This document shows, piece by piece, positions 37,413 to 47,397 of a stretch of 64,000 nucleotides of DNA. A model generated the notes under the pieces. The model did not search any database. It saw nothing but the letters and a program-made list of their open reading frames with translations, and was not told where the DNA came from. The number at the start of each line of letters is the position of its first letter. Position 1 is the first letter of the stretch. The DNA is taken from positions 1,302,001-1,366,000 of the forward strand of contig NC_009445.1 of assembly GCF_000026145.1 (NCBI RefSeq), read 5' to 3'. The translations under genes were made by a program, and so were the position numbers. The DNA is from Bradyrhizobium sp. ORS 278. Lineage in GTDB: Bacteria; Pseudomonadota; Alphaproteobacteria; Rhizobiales; Xanthobacteraceae.

Positions 37413-38327
37413 ATGGTCGGGAATCCGACGAGAAAGCAGATCGCAAAAAAGCAAGCCAAGACCAAGCCGGCGGAGCCGCCGTCGGCCAAAGGTCGGTCGA
37501 CGAGCAGGTCGACGCGTCCGGATCCGTTCAAGATGCGAGATGCTGCGGATCGCGCGGATGCCACGAAAGAGCTCGTCCACGTCATGAAAGCGGGCGTGCG
37601 CTGCGATACCGAGAGTAGGGGGCATACGACGCCGAATGCACGGTCGCCGCTCGAACTCGTCGTCAATGCCCCTGACGGATTCATTCCGCTCTGGGCCGAA
37701 GGCACGACGTTGCGATGGCGCATCCGCGACAGCTCGCTGCAGTCCTTCGCGAATCCGAAGGCCGCGGCGTCCGAGATCGAGCAACTGTTCGGAGAGGCGA
37801 TACTCCGATGGGGCGAGGCGGCTCCAGTGAAGTTCACCAAGCAGTCCGACCTGTGGGATTTCGAGGTCGTGATGCGGAACGCCGACGATTGCGATGTCAA
37901 CGGCTGCGTCCTGGCGAGCTCGTTTTTTCCGGACGCCGGACGTCACCAGTTGATCTTGTATCCCAAGATGTTCAGCCAGCCGCGCGAAGAGCAGGTTGAG
38001 ACGCTCATCCACGAGACGGGACACATTTTCGGGCTCCGGCACTTCTTTGCTCAGGTCAGCGAGAGCGCCTTTCCCTCCCAGGTCTTCGGCACGCATAGCA
38101 AATTTTCGATCATGAACTACGGCGCCGACAGCGTCCTGACAGGGGACGACAAGGCAGACCTGAAGAAACTGTATCGCATGGCCTGGGCGGGCGACCTCAC
38201 TGAAATCAATGGAACGCCGATCAAGTTCGTGAGGCCATTTCATACGGTCGGTGAAGCTGCCACCAGCGGGCTGCTCGCCGCGCAAACGCTGGCGCGTGCA
38301 CGATTGCCCCGGATGCATCTCGGTTGA
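37413..38327 (+). CDS. Matrixin-like zinc metalloprotease
   Basis: A 304-residue protein with a Lys/Ala-rich N-terminal tail (KQIAKKQAKTKPAEPP), no clear signal peptide, and the metzincin zinc motif HETGHIFGLRH (His200, Glu201, His204, His210). A Met-turn candidate follows in FSIMNYGADSVLTGDDKADL. The upstream fold (LRWRIRDSSLQSF, AILRWGEAAPVKFT) agrees with matrixins (M10). GGGAGACGG precedes the ATG. It is the first large gene of the plus-strand operon that ends in two peroxidases. Confidence 0.8.
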   Translation: MVGNPTRKQIAKKQAKTKPAEPPSAKGRSTSRSTRPDPFKMRDAADRADATKELVHVMKAGVRCDTESRGHTTPNARSPLELVVNAPDGFIPLWAEGTTLRWRIRDSSLQSFANPKAAASEIEQLFGEAILRWGEAAPVKFTKQSDLWDFEVVMRNADDCDVNGCVLASSFFPDAGRHQLILYPKMFSQPREEQVETLIHETGHIFGLRHFFAQVSESAFPSQVFGTHSKFSIMNYGADSVLTGDDKADLKKLYRMAWAGDLTEINGTPIKFVRPFHTVGEAATSGLLAAQTLARARLPRMHLG

Positions 38328-38567
38328 TCCACGTAGAACCTTCCCGTGCGGGATGTGGGATGGGGATGTGGGGCCAACACCACCCACGAGAGTTCGTGGA
38401 CGAGGCGCAGCTTCGAATTTTGCCTGTCGACGATGTCGCCGACGCATCCGCAGGTCAGTCACCCCCGGAGGAAGACGCCCGACGGGCCATGCCTGAGTCC
38501 ATTTGGCCGCGAGTCGCCGGTCACCCGCAAGATCAACGAACACATCCTAAGCAGAGGAGTTCATCTC

Positions 38568-39878
38568 ATGTTCAAATACGCGCCACCGGCGAACATCGAC
38601 GATCTTGCCGGACGTCCGTCCCGAGCGGCTTTCCTCGAGGATTGGCACAAACGTATTCAAGACGCGTTCGACGACGAAATCAGCAATCTGCCGTCCGGCA
38701 ACAAGCTATTCTTCTCCGAGACTGCGAGCGCGGCCGAGAGCGCCGATATCGCGGTCACGTGGAACGCCTTTCCGCTCGTCATCAAGCGTGAACAGCCGGC
38801 CGATGTGGCGCGTTGGGATGCGGCAGACCGATTGGCCCGCGTGAACCGCGCACCGGCCGGCGCGCCCGCGTTGAACATGCCGTGCCGGCGCCAGGACGAG
38901 TACTGTGAATGGTTTGCCTATCGCGCATCTCCGGGGGGGCCGATCAGTCGCATCGTCTTCACCGCGGAAGCTCCAGAATACTGGATAGACTTGGCGCGAC
39001 ACGACTTCGACTGTGTGGTCGAACTCTATCGGCGCCATGTCTCGACGCAAGTTCAGCCCGACGACTTGAAGCTGACGCAGGACATCGCGTTCGGAAATGA
39101 GATGCTCCCGAAGGGCAGCTACAATCCCTACAATCCATGGAACACCACCAAAGGGGTGATGCATCTCACCCACCCCGCGAACACGCTCGGGGCGGAGATC
39201 GACCTCGCGGCACGCGCCACGATTCCTCGCCACGACGTGAGCGGTAAGAGGATCACGGAGGTGCGACGGTTCGCCTGCGGGTCGAATTTCGGGGATCCCA
39301 ACCGCAGCAGCGATCCGAATATCGGCCTCGGCGTGAACCTCACCGTGTTGGCGACGACGCCGGACGCCAGGCCGCAATCCATCACGCTCGCCAACCCGGT
39401 GGCGCTGTATATCGATCGGATCGCTGCGGGAGTCCTCACCGACGCGGATGACAATCCGCTCCAGGGCTGGTTCAAGATCGTGCGTGGTGTCGCGGGCCGC
39501 GGGCTGATGGCGGTCTTGGAGCCGCCGGAGGGGGCCGCATTCGGGCTCGACAGCGTACAGGTCATCGGCCGCAGGCTCACTCATGGCGGCCAGGTGGCGG
39601 ACCACATTCAGATGGTCCTCTATGCCAAGACCGCCCATCTCGGAGCCGCGGCGCCGACCCTGCGCAGCTGTATCTCCCATTGCTGCCGGCCGGAGAACGT
39701 GCTGCCGATCGATCAGGTCAATCTCGATCACAAGGACCCGACCGATGGCTGCGGGGCGTCGGCCAAGGACCCGTTTCCGGAGCTCGTTGGTGCCGGCGCC
39801 GCGCCGGATCTGGTGGCGCTGAGGGCGAGACCGTCGTCGGTCAAACGAGCGGGCCGCCTCCTGCGCGTGAGTGAGTGA
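38568..39878 (+). CDS. Unrecognised protein preceding a DyP-type peroxidase
   Basis: A 436-residue soluble-looking protein from ATG 38568, where GAGGAG gives a ribosome site (the open frame runs further up without coding signs). It is rich in aromatic and Asn/Pro turns (SYNPYNPWNTTKGVMHLTHP) and has a late cysteine-histidine cluster, LRSCISHCCRPENVLPID and DGCGAS. I recognise no family. Its stop is 3 bases before the DyP gene, implying coupled expression and perhaps a partner role. Confidence 0.7.
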   Translation: MFKYAPPANIDDLAGRPSRAAFLEDWHKRIQDAFDDEISNLPSGNKLFFSETASAAESADIAVTWNAFPLVIKREQPADVARWDAADRLARVNRAPAGAPALNMPCRRQDEYCEWFAYRASPGGPISRIVFTAEAPEYWIDLARHDFDCVVELYRRHVSTQVQPDDLKLTQDIAFGNEMLPKGSYNPYNPWNTTKGVMHLTHPANTLGAEIDLAARATIPRHDVSGKRITEVRRFACGSNFGDPNRSSDPNIGLGVNLTVLATTPDARPQSITLANPVALYIDRIAAGVLTDADDNPLQGWFKIVRGVAGRGLMAVLEPPEGAAFGLDSVQVIGRRLTHGGQVADHIQMVLYAKTAHLGAAAPTLRSCISHCCRPENVLPIDQVNLDHKDPTDGCGASAKDPFPELVGAGAAPDLVALRARPSSVKRAGRLLRVSE

Positions 39879-39881
39879 GCC

Positions 39882-41447
39882 ATGGCCGCCGCTCAAGAAC
39901 CGCTGCTCGACGCGGCCGACATCCAGGGAAACATCCTGCCCGGCTTCAGTCGGCAGCAGCAGTACTTCGTCGCGTTCTCCTGTGACCGAAAGGACGCGCT
40001 GCAAGCGGTCCTTGCAGAGTTGCCGCGGCCGACGCCTCTGTCGACCGTTCTAGGGCATCGGGACGATCGCAAGGCCGCCTTCATGTCGGGCGAGCCCCGT
40101 CCGCAGCGCGATGACCTTTGGCTCAACCTTGCGCTTGGTCCGAATGCGACCGATGCGCTCGGCGCACCGCAGGTGCGGCAGCTCGACAGTGCCTTCAACG
40201 CGGGCATGAGGACCGGCATCACCGGCGACCCGACGGCCCCCGTTCTGCCCGACGGCAAGCCCAACCCTTCATCTCGCGATCACTGGCTCGTGGGGGCGCC
40301 GTCGAAACCGGTCGACCTCCTGCTGATCTTCGCGCACGACGGCAATATCGTCGATGAAGCGGCGCCCATCGTCGATCGGGTGAGCGAGATCATCGGCGCC
40401 GCGCCGAACTACGTTGAGCCCGCGGCGATGCTGCCGGGCAGCGTCGAGCATTTTGGTTTTCGCGACGGCATCTCCCAGCCGGGGGTACGCGGCCGCATCG
40501 TGCAGGATGGCGCCGAGAGGTTCATCACGACCCGCTATGGTGTGCCGTCGCAGAACGACATCGATTTCGGCAAGCCGGGGCAGCCGCTTGTTTGGCCCGG
40601 CCAGTTTCTCGCCGGGCAACCGCGCTTTGAGGGCGACACGTCCGTGCTCGCGCCTGAGCTGACGAACGGCTCTTTCCTGGTCTTCCGCCGCCTGAGGCAG
40701 GACGTGGCGGCCTTCGAAAGCGACACGCAAGCGATGGCGCTGGCGCTCGGCGACGCTGGCGGCCGCCCGATCCCAGCCGAGCATCTGCGAGCACTCATCG
40801 TCGGCCGCCATCGTTCCGGCAATGCAATCATGCGCGGCGGCGCCGCGACCGCGCAGGCCGATGACCCGAACGCAATCAACTATTTTTCGTTCGCGAATGC
40901 GCTCCCGGCGATCAGCCTGGATGACGGGACGCAGGTCTCTGGGTCGCTTGCTGATCCCGATCCGGCGATCGGCCGGTTGTGTCCCGCTTGGGCCCATATC
41001 AGGAAGGTGAATCCGCGCGATCTCCAGACCGATCGGGGCGGGGCGCTGACGACCCTGGGATTCCAAATGCTGAGACGCGGCATTCCCTTCGGGCCGCCGT
41101 TCGACCGCGATAACCCCCAGGCGCCCGTCAACGCGGAGGATCGCGGGCTCCTATTCGTGTCCTATCAGCGCGCCATCGACGATCAGTTTGGCAGTCTTAA
41201 CCGCGGCTGGATGAACAACCCCAACGCTCCGACCGCCGGAGGTTTCGATCTACTCGTCGGTCAGAACGTCGATCCGGCAACCCGCCTGCATACGCCGAAG
41301 CCTGCGTCGTTCTTCGGCCTTGATACCGGCGGGACGGCGCTTCCCTTCGCCGCGCCCAATCAATGGGTCATTCCGACCGGCGGGGCGTTCCTGTTCGCCC
41401 CCTCAGTCGCTTTCATCGACGAATTTGCAGCTCCGCGCATTGCGTGA
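39882..41447 (+). CDS. DyP-type haem peroxidase
   Basis: A 521-residue protein of the dye-decolorizing peroxidase family. It starts DAADIQGNILPGF, the usual DyP opening, and has the hallmark FGFRDGISQPG (GxxDG motif with catalytic Asp), the proximal haem His in CPAWAHIRKVNPRD, and the distal Arg in QMLRRGIPFG. DyP enzymes oxidize dyes, lignin-like phenolics and other substrates with hydrogen peroxide. No signal peptide is visible, so it may be cytoplasmic or exported with a partner. It lies between an unrecognised gene and a vanadium haloperoxidase. Confidence 0.9.
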   Translation: MAAAQEPLLDAADIQGNILPGFSRQQQYFVAFSCDRKDALQAVLAELPRPTPLSTVLGHRDDRKAAFMSGEPRPQRDDLWLNLALGPNATDALGAPQVRQLDSAFNAGMRTGITGDPTAPVLPDGKPNPSSRDHWLVGAPSKPVDLLLIFAHDGNIVDEAAPIVDRVSEIIGAAPNYVEPAAMLPGSVEHFGFRDGISQPGVRGRIVQDGAERFITTRYGVPSQNDIDFGKPGQPLVWPGQFLAGQPRFEGDTSVLAPELTNGSFLVFRRLRQDVAAFESDTQAMALALGDAGGRPIPAEHLRALIVGRHRSGNAIMRGGAATAQADDPNAINYFSFANALPAISLDDGTQVSGSLADPDPAIGRLCPAWAHIRKVNPRDLQTDRGGALTTLGFQMLRRGIPFGPPFDRDNPQAPVNAEDRGLLFVSYQRAIDDQFGSLNRGWMNNPNAPTAGGFDLLVGQNVDPATRLHTPKPASFFGLDTGGTALPFAAPNQWVIPTGGAFLFAPSVAFIDEFAAPRIA

Positions 41448-41505
41448 GCGGTCGCGCTCACCGGAATCGCGAATGGAATAATGAGTTCACCAAAAGGAGG
41501 TTGAT

Positions 41506-43647
41506 ATGCGCTTTGCCACCCATGTCATGACGTGTTTCATCACAGCGGCAATTTCCAGTCAGGCCGCCGCTCAATCCCTGCCGTTGTCATCCGAGGGATA
41601 TGCCGAGTTCAACCGCATCTATGCCGCGACCGAAGCGCGTAAGGATCCGACGGTCGCGAAGAAGGATGAGGCGCTCAGGACGACGATCAAAGTGCCTGGC
41701 CAAGCGAATTCGCTGAGTCTCCAGCAGTTCACCTCAAAGGAGTTCGTCCGGACCTTGAGCACCCGAGCGCAGATCGCTCAGGCGTTGACCGCAACCTCGA
41801 CGCCTGCTTCGGTCAATTCTTTGGCGCAATTGGCGATCTTGTCGCCGGCCGATCACATGCAGGAACTTACCGCGAGTGACTATCTGAGGTTCTGGCACAA
41901 GGTAGCGCTTGACGCGACGTCCGTCGATCACATGCCTTCGGCAACGAAGCCGATTGTGTACTACCAGCAGATCGGGCCGCATCGGTCCAGCCGGGCCATG
42001 GCGCTCGTGCATCTTGCGATGTTCGAAGCCGCAAACGTCTATGCAGGGACCTATCAAAGCATGATCTACGGCGTCGGGCCGGATAGCTACGTCCAATCGC
42101 CAGTCACGGGTTCTCCAACCGACAAGAAGATCGCTGCCGCGATTCACCAGGCTGCCTACGACGTCCTGGCTTGGCTCTACCCGGGTCTCGTCGCATCTCG
42201 CGTGGTTGCCGCCAGTTCGCTCAATTGCCGCGATCTGGCAAATGCGCGATTGGGTGAGTTCGATTTCAGCCTTCAGGAGTATCGTCGATGCGCTGCGGAG
42301 CTTCTGGAGACGGCCAGCGCCGATTATCAGGAAGGTGCGCGCACGGGGCACGCCGTGGCCCAGCGTTTGATCAGTCTGCGTGAAAATGACGGCTCTCAAC
42401 TCGCCGAGCCCGCCTTTGGTACGGGAGAGACGCCTCGGTTCAATCGTATCGATGGCAAGTTCCCGGCCGGTCAATGGTCTCCCGATCCGGTGTCGAAAAT
42501 CCAGACGGCGCTCGGTGCCTATTGGCACTATGTCCGTCCCTTTGCCCTGCGCGATGCGGCGGCGGTCCGGCCGGCAGAGCTCGACAAGTCGGTGGTGGAG
42601 ACATTGAGACGAACGGATCTGACTCTCAGCGATGCACTCACGTCCATTCCGTCGCTCAAAGTGGTCTACGAATGGGCGGCAGAGCCGCTGTACGATGCCC
42701 AAGGCAAGCGGGAGATCCCTGAGACGTATAAGGATGGGCGTAGCATTGCGCAGTTCTGGGCCTATGACGGCACAGCGGGGTTGTGTGCCCCTCCGCGCCT
42801 GTACAATCAGATTGTCGATGCGGTGATCGAGTCATCGCTCGTGCCATCGGCGCCCAACGTCAAGCCGATGAAATTGCGGCCGGGTCTTCAGCTCAAGGAA
42901 GCCGTGGACGTTGCCCGCCTGTATGCTCTGGTCAATGTCGCCATGGCCGACGCAGCCATTGCGGCCTGGGACGCAAAGTACCACTTCCAGATCGCTCGAC
43001 CTGTGACGGTGATCCGGCAGGCACAACTCAATTCTCCTGCCGGCGGCTTCCCGACGCAATGGTTCCCGCTTGGAGCGCAAGTCAGCAACTCCGATGGCGG
43101 CATCAACATTACCCCGCCGTTCCCTGCCTATCCCTCCGGCCATGCCAGCTTTGGCGGGGCGCTCTTTGGCGTGCTGCGCCAGTTCTTTGAGCCGGACGGG
43201 CAATTCCTATTCCTCTCCGATGAATTCAATGGGCTGAACAAGGACGCGCTGAATTATGTGCGCTGTAGCAAAGATGCGAACGGGAAGCTCGTCGATCAAT
43301 TCACCAGCCCACAATTCTGTTCTGCTCGCAAGCTGACGATGGCCTGCGCCGAGCGCGAGAACGCCGATAGCCGCCTGACGATGGGGGTTCATTACATTTT
43401 CGATGCGGACAGTGGCATTCTATTGGGTAACAAGGTGGCTCGCGAGGTTGTTTCGAAGCTGCTGAAGCCGAAGGCAGGGACCGTGCCGAGTGGCACCGGT
43501 TTTTCGGCCTTCGCTGCGGACGGCGTGCAGGATCGTCAGCAGGCCACGTTGGTTTGCGACGGCGTGACATGGCCGGGCAAGCTCAGTGATGCAGCCGACC
43601 CCAAAGTCGGCTTTGGTCCCTTCAACGCCGTGGCGGTGAATCCGTAG
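41506..43647 (+). CDS. Secreted vanadium-dependent haloperoxidase-like protein
   Basis: A 713-residue protein with a signal peptide (MRFATHVMTCFITAAISSQA-AAQ). The vanadate site is complete: AWDAKYHFQIARPVTVIR (Lys and Arg-Pro), AYPSGHASFGG (PSGH, catalytic His) and SRLTMGVHYIFDADSG (Arg, His, Asp). Such enzymes oxidize halides with peroxide to hypohalous acid, or act as PAP2 phosphatases; the length favours a bacterial vanadium haloperoxidase. A strong AAAGGAGG ribosome site precedes the ATG. It ends the plus-strand operon; a hairpin follows. Confidence 0.85.
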   Translation: MRFATHVMTCFITAAISSQAAAQSLPLSSEGYAEFNRIYAATEARKDPTVAKKDEALRTTIKVPGQANSLSLQQFTSKEFVRTLSTRAQIAQALTATSTPASVNSLAQLAILSPADHMQELTASDYLRFWHKVALDATSVDHMPSATKPIVYYQQIGPHRSSRAMALVHLAMFEAANVYAGTYQSMIYGVGPDSYVQSPVTGSPTDKKIAAAIHQAAYDVLAWLYPGLVASRVVAASSLNCRDLANARLGEFDFSLQEYRRCAAELLETASADYQEGARTGHAVAQRLISLRENDGSQLAEPAFGTGETPRFNRIDGKFPAGQWSPDPVSKIQTALGAYWHYVRPFALRDAAAVRPAELDKSVVETLRRTDLTLSDALTSIPSLKVVYEWAAEPLYDAQGKREIPETYKDGRSIAQFWAYDGTAGLCAPPRLYNQIVDAVIESSLVPSAPNVKPMKLRPGLQLKEAVDVARLYALVNVAMADAAIAAWDAKYHFQIARPVTVIRQAQLNSPAGGFPTQWFPLGAQVSNSDGGINITPPFPAYPSGHASFGGALFGVLRQFFEPDGQFLFLSDEFNGLNKDALNYVRCSKDANGKLVDQFTSPQFCSARKLTMACAERENADSRLTMGVHYIFDADSGILLGNKVAREVVSKLLKPKAGTVPSGTGFSAFAADGVQDRQQATLVCDGVTWPGKLSDAADPKVGFGPFNAVAVNP

Positions 43648-43704
43648 CGTTTCCCGTCTTCAGCTGAGGGGCGAGCCGCGCGGCGACGTTCGACGTCGAC
43701 AGGA

Positions 43705-43733
43705 GAAGGGAGCGCTTGTGGGCTGCTCCCTTC
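43705..43733 (+). terminator. Hairpin terminator after the haloperoxidase gene
   Basis: GAAGGGAGC (43705-43713) and GCTCCCTTC (43725-43733) make a perfect 9-bp stem with an 11-nt loop, 57 bases past the stop and between two convergent genes. It could end transcription from both sides. Confidence 0.6.
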
Positions 43734-43829
43734 AAACGTTAGGATCTTGCGGAAGGCGGCTAAGAGGCCGCGAGACGGGCTTTGCCTGGCAAGCATGGTC
43801 AGATATTGTTCGTGAGATCCGAATTCGGC

Positions 43830-45104
43830 TCACGTATCGAGGCATGCCGAGCTGCCTGAAACTTTCTCCACCGAAGGCTTGCTTCGCACCAGCCGGTCGA
43901 CATGGCTTGCCCATGCGGTCAGTGCAGCCCGCATTTCGGCTTCATATCGCGCAAGGTTGTAAACGGCGGCCACTCCCGCCCGATGGCCGCTGACGTGGTT
44001 GAGCACCGCTTCGATGATATGAGGCAGCACTCCCAGCTGATCGGCCATCACTGTCGCGGCCGTGCGACGAAGATCGTGCAGCCACCATTCGGGCATGGGA
44101 TTGACCGTTTCCCCCACACCGGCCCTCTCCTTGCGCTTAGCTAGTAGACCCTCATCAAGCGCTGCCTTCGATTTCGACCATCCTGAGAAGCCGCGCGGTG
44201 CATCGCCCTTCCGTCGCGGTCCGTCCCCGAAGACGAACTCTCTGCCGACTGAGGCGGCGGGAAGTAGCAGCATCGCCGCTTCTGTCAGTGGAAGTGCGTG
44301 CTCGCGATGGTTTTTCGTTCGGGAACCGGGGATGGTCCAGAGACACCTTGAGCCGTCGATTTCGGCCCAACGCATTCCGCCAACTTCGTCTCTACGCTGG
44401 GCAGTCAAGATGAGCAGCTTGACGATGCGTCCGTAATCGTCGTCCTCGAGCCCTGTCCAGATCTCGGCCAGTTCTCCATCGGTTAGGACCCGCTCCCTCG
44501 ATCTTGGTGCGGCCGGGCGGTTGGTCCCGAGCACTGGGTTCGCCGGAATCTCAAGGCCCTCTCGAATGGCCCAGTTGAACATGGCTGACAATGCCGAGCG
44601 CGCGCGAGCCGCCGTGACCGCCCCATTGTTCGTCGCGATATCGCCGACACGAGCGGCAACATGGCGACGGCTGATTTGCGACATCGGGAGCTGGTGCAGA
44701 GGTTTCCACACGCCGAGCAGATACCGTTCGATTTCCGAGTAAGTCCGGGGGCGCTGCTTTTGCTTGGCGGTCTTTAGGTACTCGTCGGCAACCTTTCGGA
44801 ACGTGTCCGCCGTCTGTAACGTCAAGAGCTCACGTTCGGCAGCCGGATCCTTTCCCTGAGCAACCAGCCCAAGCAGGCGCTTTGCTTCCTTCCGCGCCTT
44901 TTCAGGGGTCCACGGGGACCCATGGGGACCAATGGTAAAGAAGCGCTGTCGGCCGGACGCGCGAAACTTCAGGACATAGACGGGCGTACCCCGTTGACGT
45001 CGCACGCCAAATCCCCGCACCGCCTCTTTGTGATCCGCATCCCAAATCGCTTCACCAGGACCGAGCGATTGCACCGTTCGAACCGTAATACCCAAATTCG
45101 CCAT
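43830..45104 (-). CDS. int: Tyrosine recombinase, element integrase
   Basis: A 424-residue phage/island integrase with an N-terminal DUF4102-type arm-binding region (WDADHKEAVRGFGVRRQRGT), a SAM-like core-binding domain (residues ~105-200), and the catalytic domain: Arg in ILTAQRRDEVGGMRW, HDLRRTAATVM, His in NHVSGHRAG and nucleophile Tyr in AAVYNLARY. It lies 155 bases from attR, reading inward. A 9-bp inverted repeat just upstream may bind the enzyme. It catalyses insertion at tRNA-His and excision. Confidence 0.94.
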   Translation of the reverse strand: MANLGITVRTVQSLGPGEAIWDADHKEAVRGFGVRRQRGTPVYVLKFRASGRQRFFTIGPHGSPWTPEKARKEAKRLLGLVAQGKDPAAERELLTLQTADTFRKVADEYLKTAKQKQRPRTYSEIERYLLGVWKPLHQLPMSQISRRHVAARVGDIATNNGAVTAARARSALSAMFNWAIREGLEIPANPVLGTNRPAAPRSRERVLTDGELAEIWTGLEDDDYGRIVKLLILTAQRRDEVGGMRWAEIDGSRCLWTIPGSRTKNHREHALPLTEAAMLLLPAASVGREFVFGDGPRRKGDAPRGFSGWSKSKAALDEGLLAKRKERAGVGETVNPMPEWWLHDLRRTAATVMADQLGVLPHIIEAVLNHVSGHRAGVAAVYNLARYEAEMRAALTAWASHVDRLVRSKPSVEKVSGSSACLDT

Positions 45105-45114
45105 CGGAAGCCTT

Positions 45115-45141
45115 GGTTGCTAGCTACCACCTAGCAACCAC
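45115..45141. repeat. Inverted repeat and right arm-type site upstream of int
   Basis: GGTTGCTAG-CTACCAC-CTAGCAACC (45115-45139) is a perfect 9-bp inverted repeat, and 45119-45141 repeats the left-end site 13755-13777 with one mismatch. It starts 10 bases before the int start codon, so it could serve both recombination and int autoregulation. Confidence 0.65.
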
Positions 45142-45258
45142 CGTAGCGGAAATTGGAGCGTAGGTATGGCGGGACTTGGCGGAGCGGGATATTGAAATTA
45201 TTGAGATTTTCGTGCTTCCGGATACCGTGTCGTAAGCCCGGCGGAGCGAAAAATCTGA

Positions 45259-45304
45259 CTGTGGAACAGGAGGTCGGTGGTTCGAGCCCACCCAACTGTA
45301 CCAA
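45259..45304 (+). repeat. attR: 46-bp copy of the tRNA-His 3' end
   Basis: Identical to 13665-13710. The upstream half of the tRNA is absent here, so this is the remnant end and not a second gene. Confidence 0.92.
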
Positions 45305-45457
45305 CTAAATCAATCACTTACGCAAAATTCAACGCGCCAGCCGTTTGAGCTGGCCGCCTCCAGCGTTCGGTAGTCCTTTCGGGCTTGCAGCCCCATGACC
45401 GACCTTCCGACCCGCCGGTCACGGCGTTCGCCCGAGGGGCCGCGCGCCGTGTTTGCA

Positions 45458-47137
45458 TCAGACCACAATGCCCGCGGCTTCCGACGCGGCGGTGCGGATG
45501 CTGCCGGAGATCACCTCGCTCATCTCGCTCTGCTCCTTGACGGCGGTGGTCGAGGCGATGACGTATTCGCTGACGCTCTCGATCGCCCCCTTGATCGTCC
45601 TGAGCGCGACGACGACGTCGCCCGAGATGAGGTTCAGGTTGCCGATCTCCGACCCGATCTTGTCGGTCGCCTGCTTCGCCTGATTGGCCAGGTTCTTCAC
45701 CTCGGACGCCACGACCGCGAAGCCGCGACCGGCATCGCCAGCGCGGGCCGATTCGATGGTCGCGTTGAGGGCCAGCAGGTTGATCTGCCCGGTGATATTG
45801 CCGATCAGCTCGACGATGCCTCCCATTGCGTCCGTCGCCGCCGTCAGCTGTTTGGCCTGCTGATCCGCGGCGTCGACATGCCCGACCGCTTCGGACGTCT
45901 TCATCTGGCATTTGTCCATCGCGTCTGAAATATCGCGGACGGACGTCCTTAGATTCTCCGCGCCGTCGGCCACGGATTCGATGATGAAGCGAACCGAGCC
46001 GCTCTTCTGCCGGGCGATGACCGTCGGGGTCATGTCGTAGGCGTATTTCACGATCTTCATCGGCTTGCCGTCCAGATCGAAAATCGGATTGTAGCTGCCG
46101 TGAATGTAGACTTCGCGGTTGTCCTTGCTCATGCGCAGGAATTCGCCGGTCTGAGCTTCGCCAGCGCGCAGCTTGCTCCAGAACTCCCGGTACGCCGGAG
46201 TGTTGTGCTCGACCTCGGGCACGAACATGCTGTGATGCTTGCCGACAACCTCCTTGTCGGAATAACCCATCATGTCGAGGAAGATCTTGTTGGCTTTCAA
46301 GATCGTGCCGTCCAGCGCAAACTCGGTGACCGCCATCGACTTGCTGATCGCCTCGATCTGACCCGCGAAGTCGATCGCTTCCAGCTTCTGTGCCGTCACG
46401 TCGGTTGCAAAGCCCACCACCTTGTAGGGTTGGCCCTTCTCGTCCAGGATCGGATTCCAACTGCCCACGACCCAGACATCTTTTCCGGATTTGGCTCGCC
46501 GCTTGAACTCGGCCGCGCAATGTTTGCCGGCCCGCAACGTGGCCCAGAATCCGCGATATTCGGCGCTGTCCCGCGCGGCGGGGTCGATGAACATGCTCTG
46601 GTGCTTGCCGCGAACCTCCTCCAGCGTGTAGCCGAGCTGGTCGAGCAGGTTCTGGTTCACGGTGATGATCGTGCCGTCCATCTTGCACTCGATCGCGGTT
46701 TGCGACCGAAGCAGCGCGGCCATGATGGCGTCGTTCTCCAGGCTGCGCGCCTTCTGCGCCGTCACATCCGTCGCGAGCTTGATCACCTTGGTCGGCTTGC
46801 CGTTGCGATCGAGAATCGGCGTATATGTTCCCTGGATCCAGAGCGTCTTGCCGCCCTTGCCGATCCGCTTGAACTCGCCGGATTGAAACTCCCCACGCCG
46901 GAGGCTGTCCCAGAACTTCTGGTAGGACCCGTCGGCTTGAGCGGCGGGATCGATCAGCATGCTGTGCTGCCGGCCTTCGACTTCCGCAGACGTATAGCCC
47001 AGCGCTCCCAGGCAGTTCTCGTTCGCCGAAATGATCGTGCCGTCCATCGCGACTGCCATCATGGCAAGCGACTTGTCGAGAGCCACTCTGAGCGGCGAGG
47101 TCGCGCCGCGGTCAGATCCGAATGCCCAGAACGCCAT
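45458..47137 (-). CDS. Soluble methyl-accepting chemotaxis protein with three PAS domains
   Basis: A 559-residue receptor with no membrane segment. Three PAS domains repeat nearly the same pattern (MDGTIISANENCLGALGYTS, MDGTIITVNQNLLDQLGYTL, LDGTILKANKIFLDMMGYSD), each followed by a PAC-type end. The C-terminal MCP signalling domain holds the conserved hairpin ITGQINLLALNATIESARAG followed by DAGRGFAVVASEVKNLA. It likely senses redox or a small ligand in the cytoplasm and signals through CheA/CheW. Start at ATG 47137 (MAFWAFGSD); the upstream frame has no coding marks. It sits just outside attR. Confidence 0.88.
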   Translation of the reverse strand: MAFWAFGSDRGATSPLRVALDKSLAMMAVAMDGTIISANENCLGALGYTSAEVEGRQHSMLIDPAAQADGSYQKFWDSLRRGEFQSGEFKRIGKGGKTLWIQGTYTPILDRNGKPTKVIKLATDVTAQKARSLENDAIMAALLRSQTAIECKMDGTIITVNQNLLDQLGYTLEEVRGKHQSMFIDPAARDSAEYRGFWATLRAGKHCAAEFKRRAKSGKDVWVVGSWNPILDEKGQPYKVVGFATDVTAQKLEAIDFAGQIEAISKSMAVTEFALDGTILKANKIFLDMMGYSDKEVVGKHHSMFVPEVEHNTPAYREFWSKLRAGEAQTGEFLRMSKDNREVYIHGSYNPIFDLDGKPMKIVKYAYDMTPTVIARQKSGSVRFIIESVADGAENLRTSVRDISDAMDKCQMKTSEAVGHVDAADQQAKQLTAATDAMGGIVELIGNITGQINLLALNATIESARAGDAGRGFAVVASEVKNLANQAKQATDKIGSEIGNLNLISGDVVVALRTIKGAIESVSEYVIASTTAVKEQSEMSEVISGSIRTAASEAAGIVV

Positions 47138-47397
47138 GCAAATACCCTTGGTGCCGTCGCGATTACGTACGTATCCAGTCACGCCCGCGACGGACGCCGC
47201 GCGTAACCGGTGAGCCGTCGTCGCTGGCGGTCCCACAGACAGTGAATCGATTTTAGGAAAAGATTGCTTCGCAGTGGATAAGCCGCGGCGCTACCAAAGT
47301 GTGATTTACCGGACCATGGTCGGGTTTGTGCCGCGATACAGGACGGCGAGAACCGCAGACGTCGTCGCTTCCCGGCACAGACAGGCGAGCAGCCCGC

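Noticed and set aside
45259..45304. A second tRNA-His gene
   Set aside because: Only the part from the anticodon loop to CCA is present; no D arm or 5' acceptor. It is attR.
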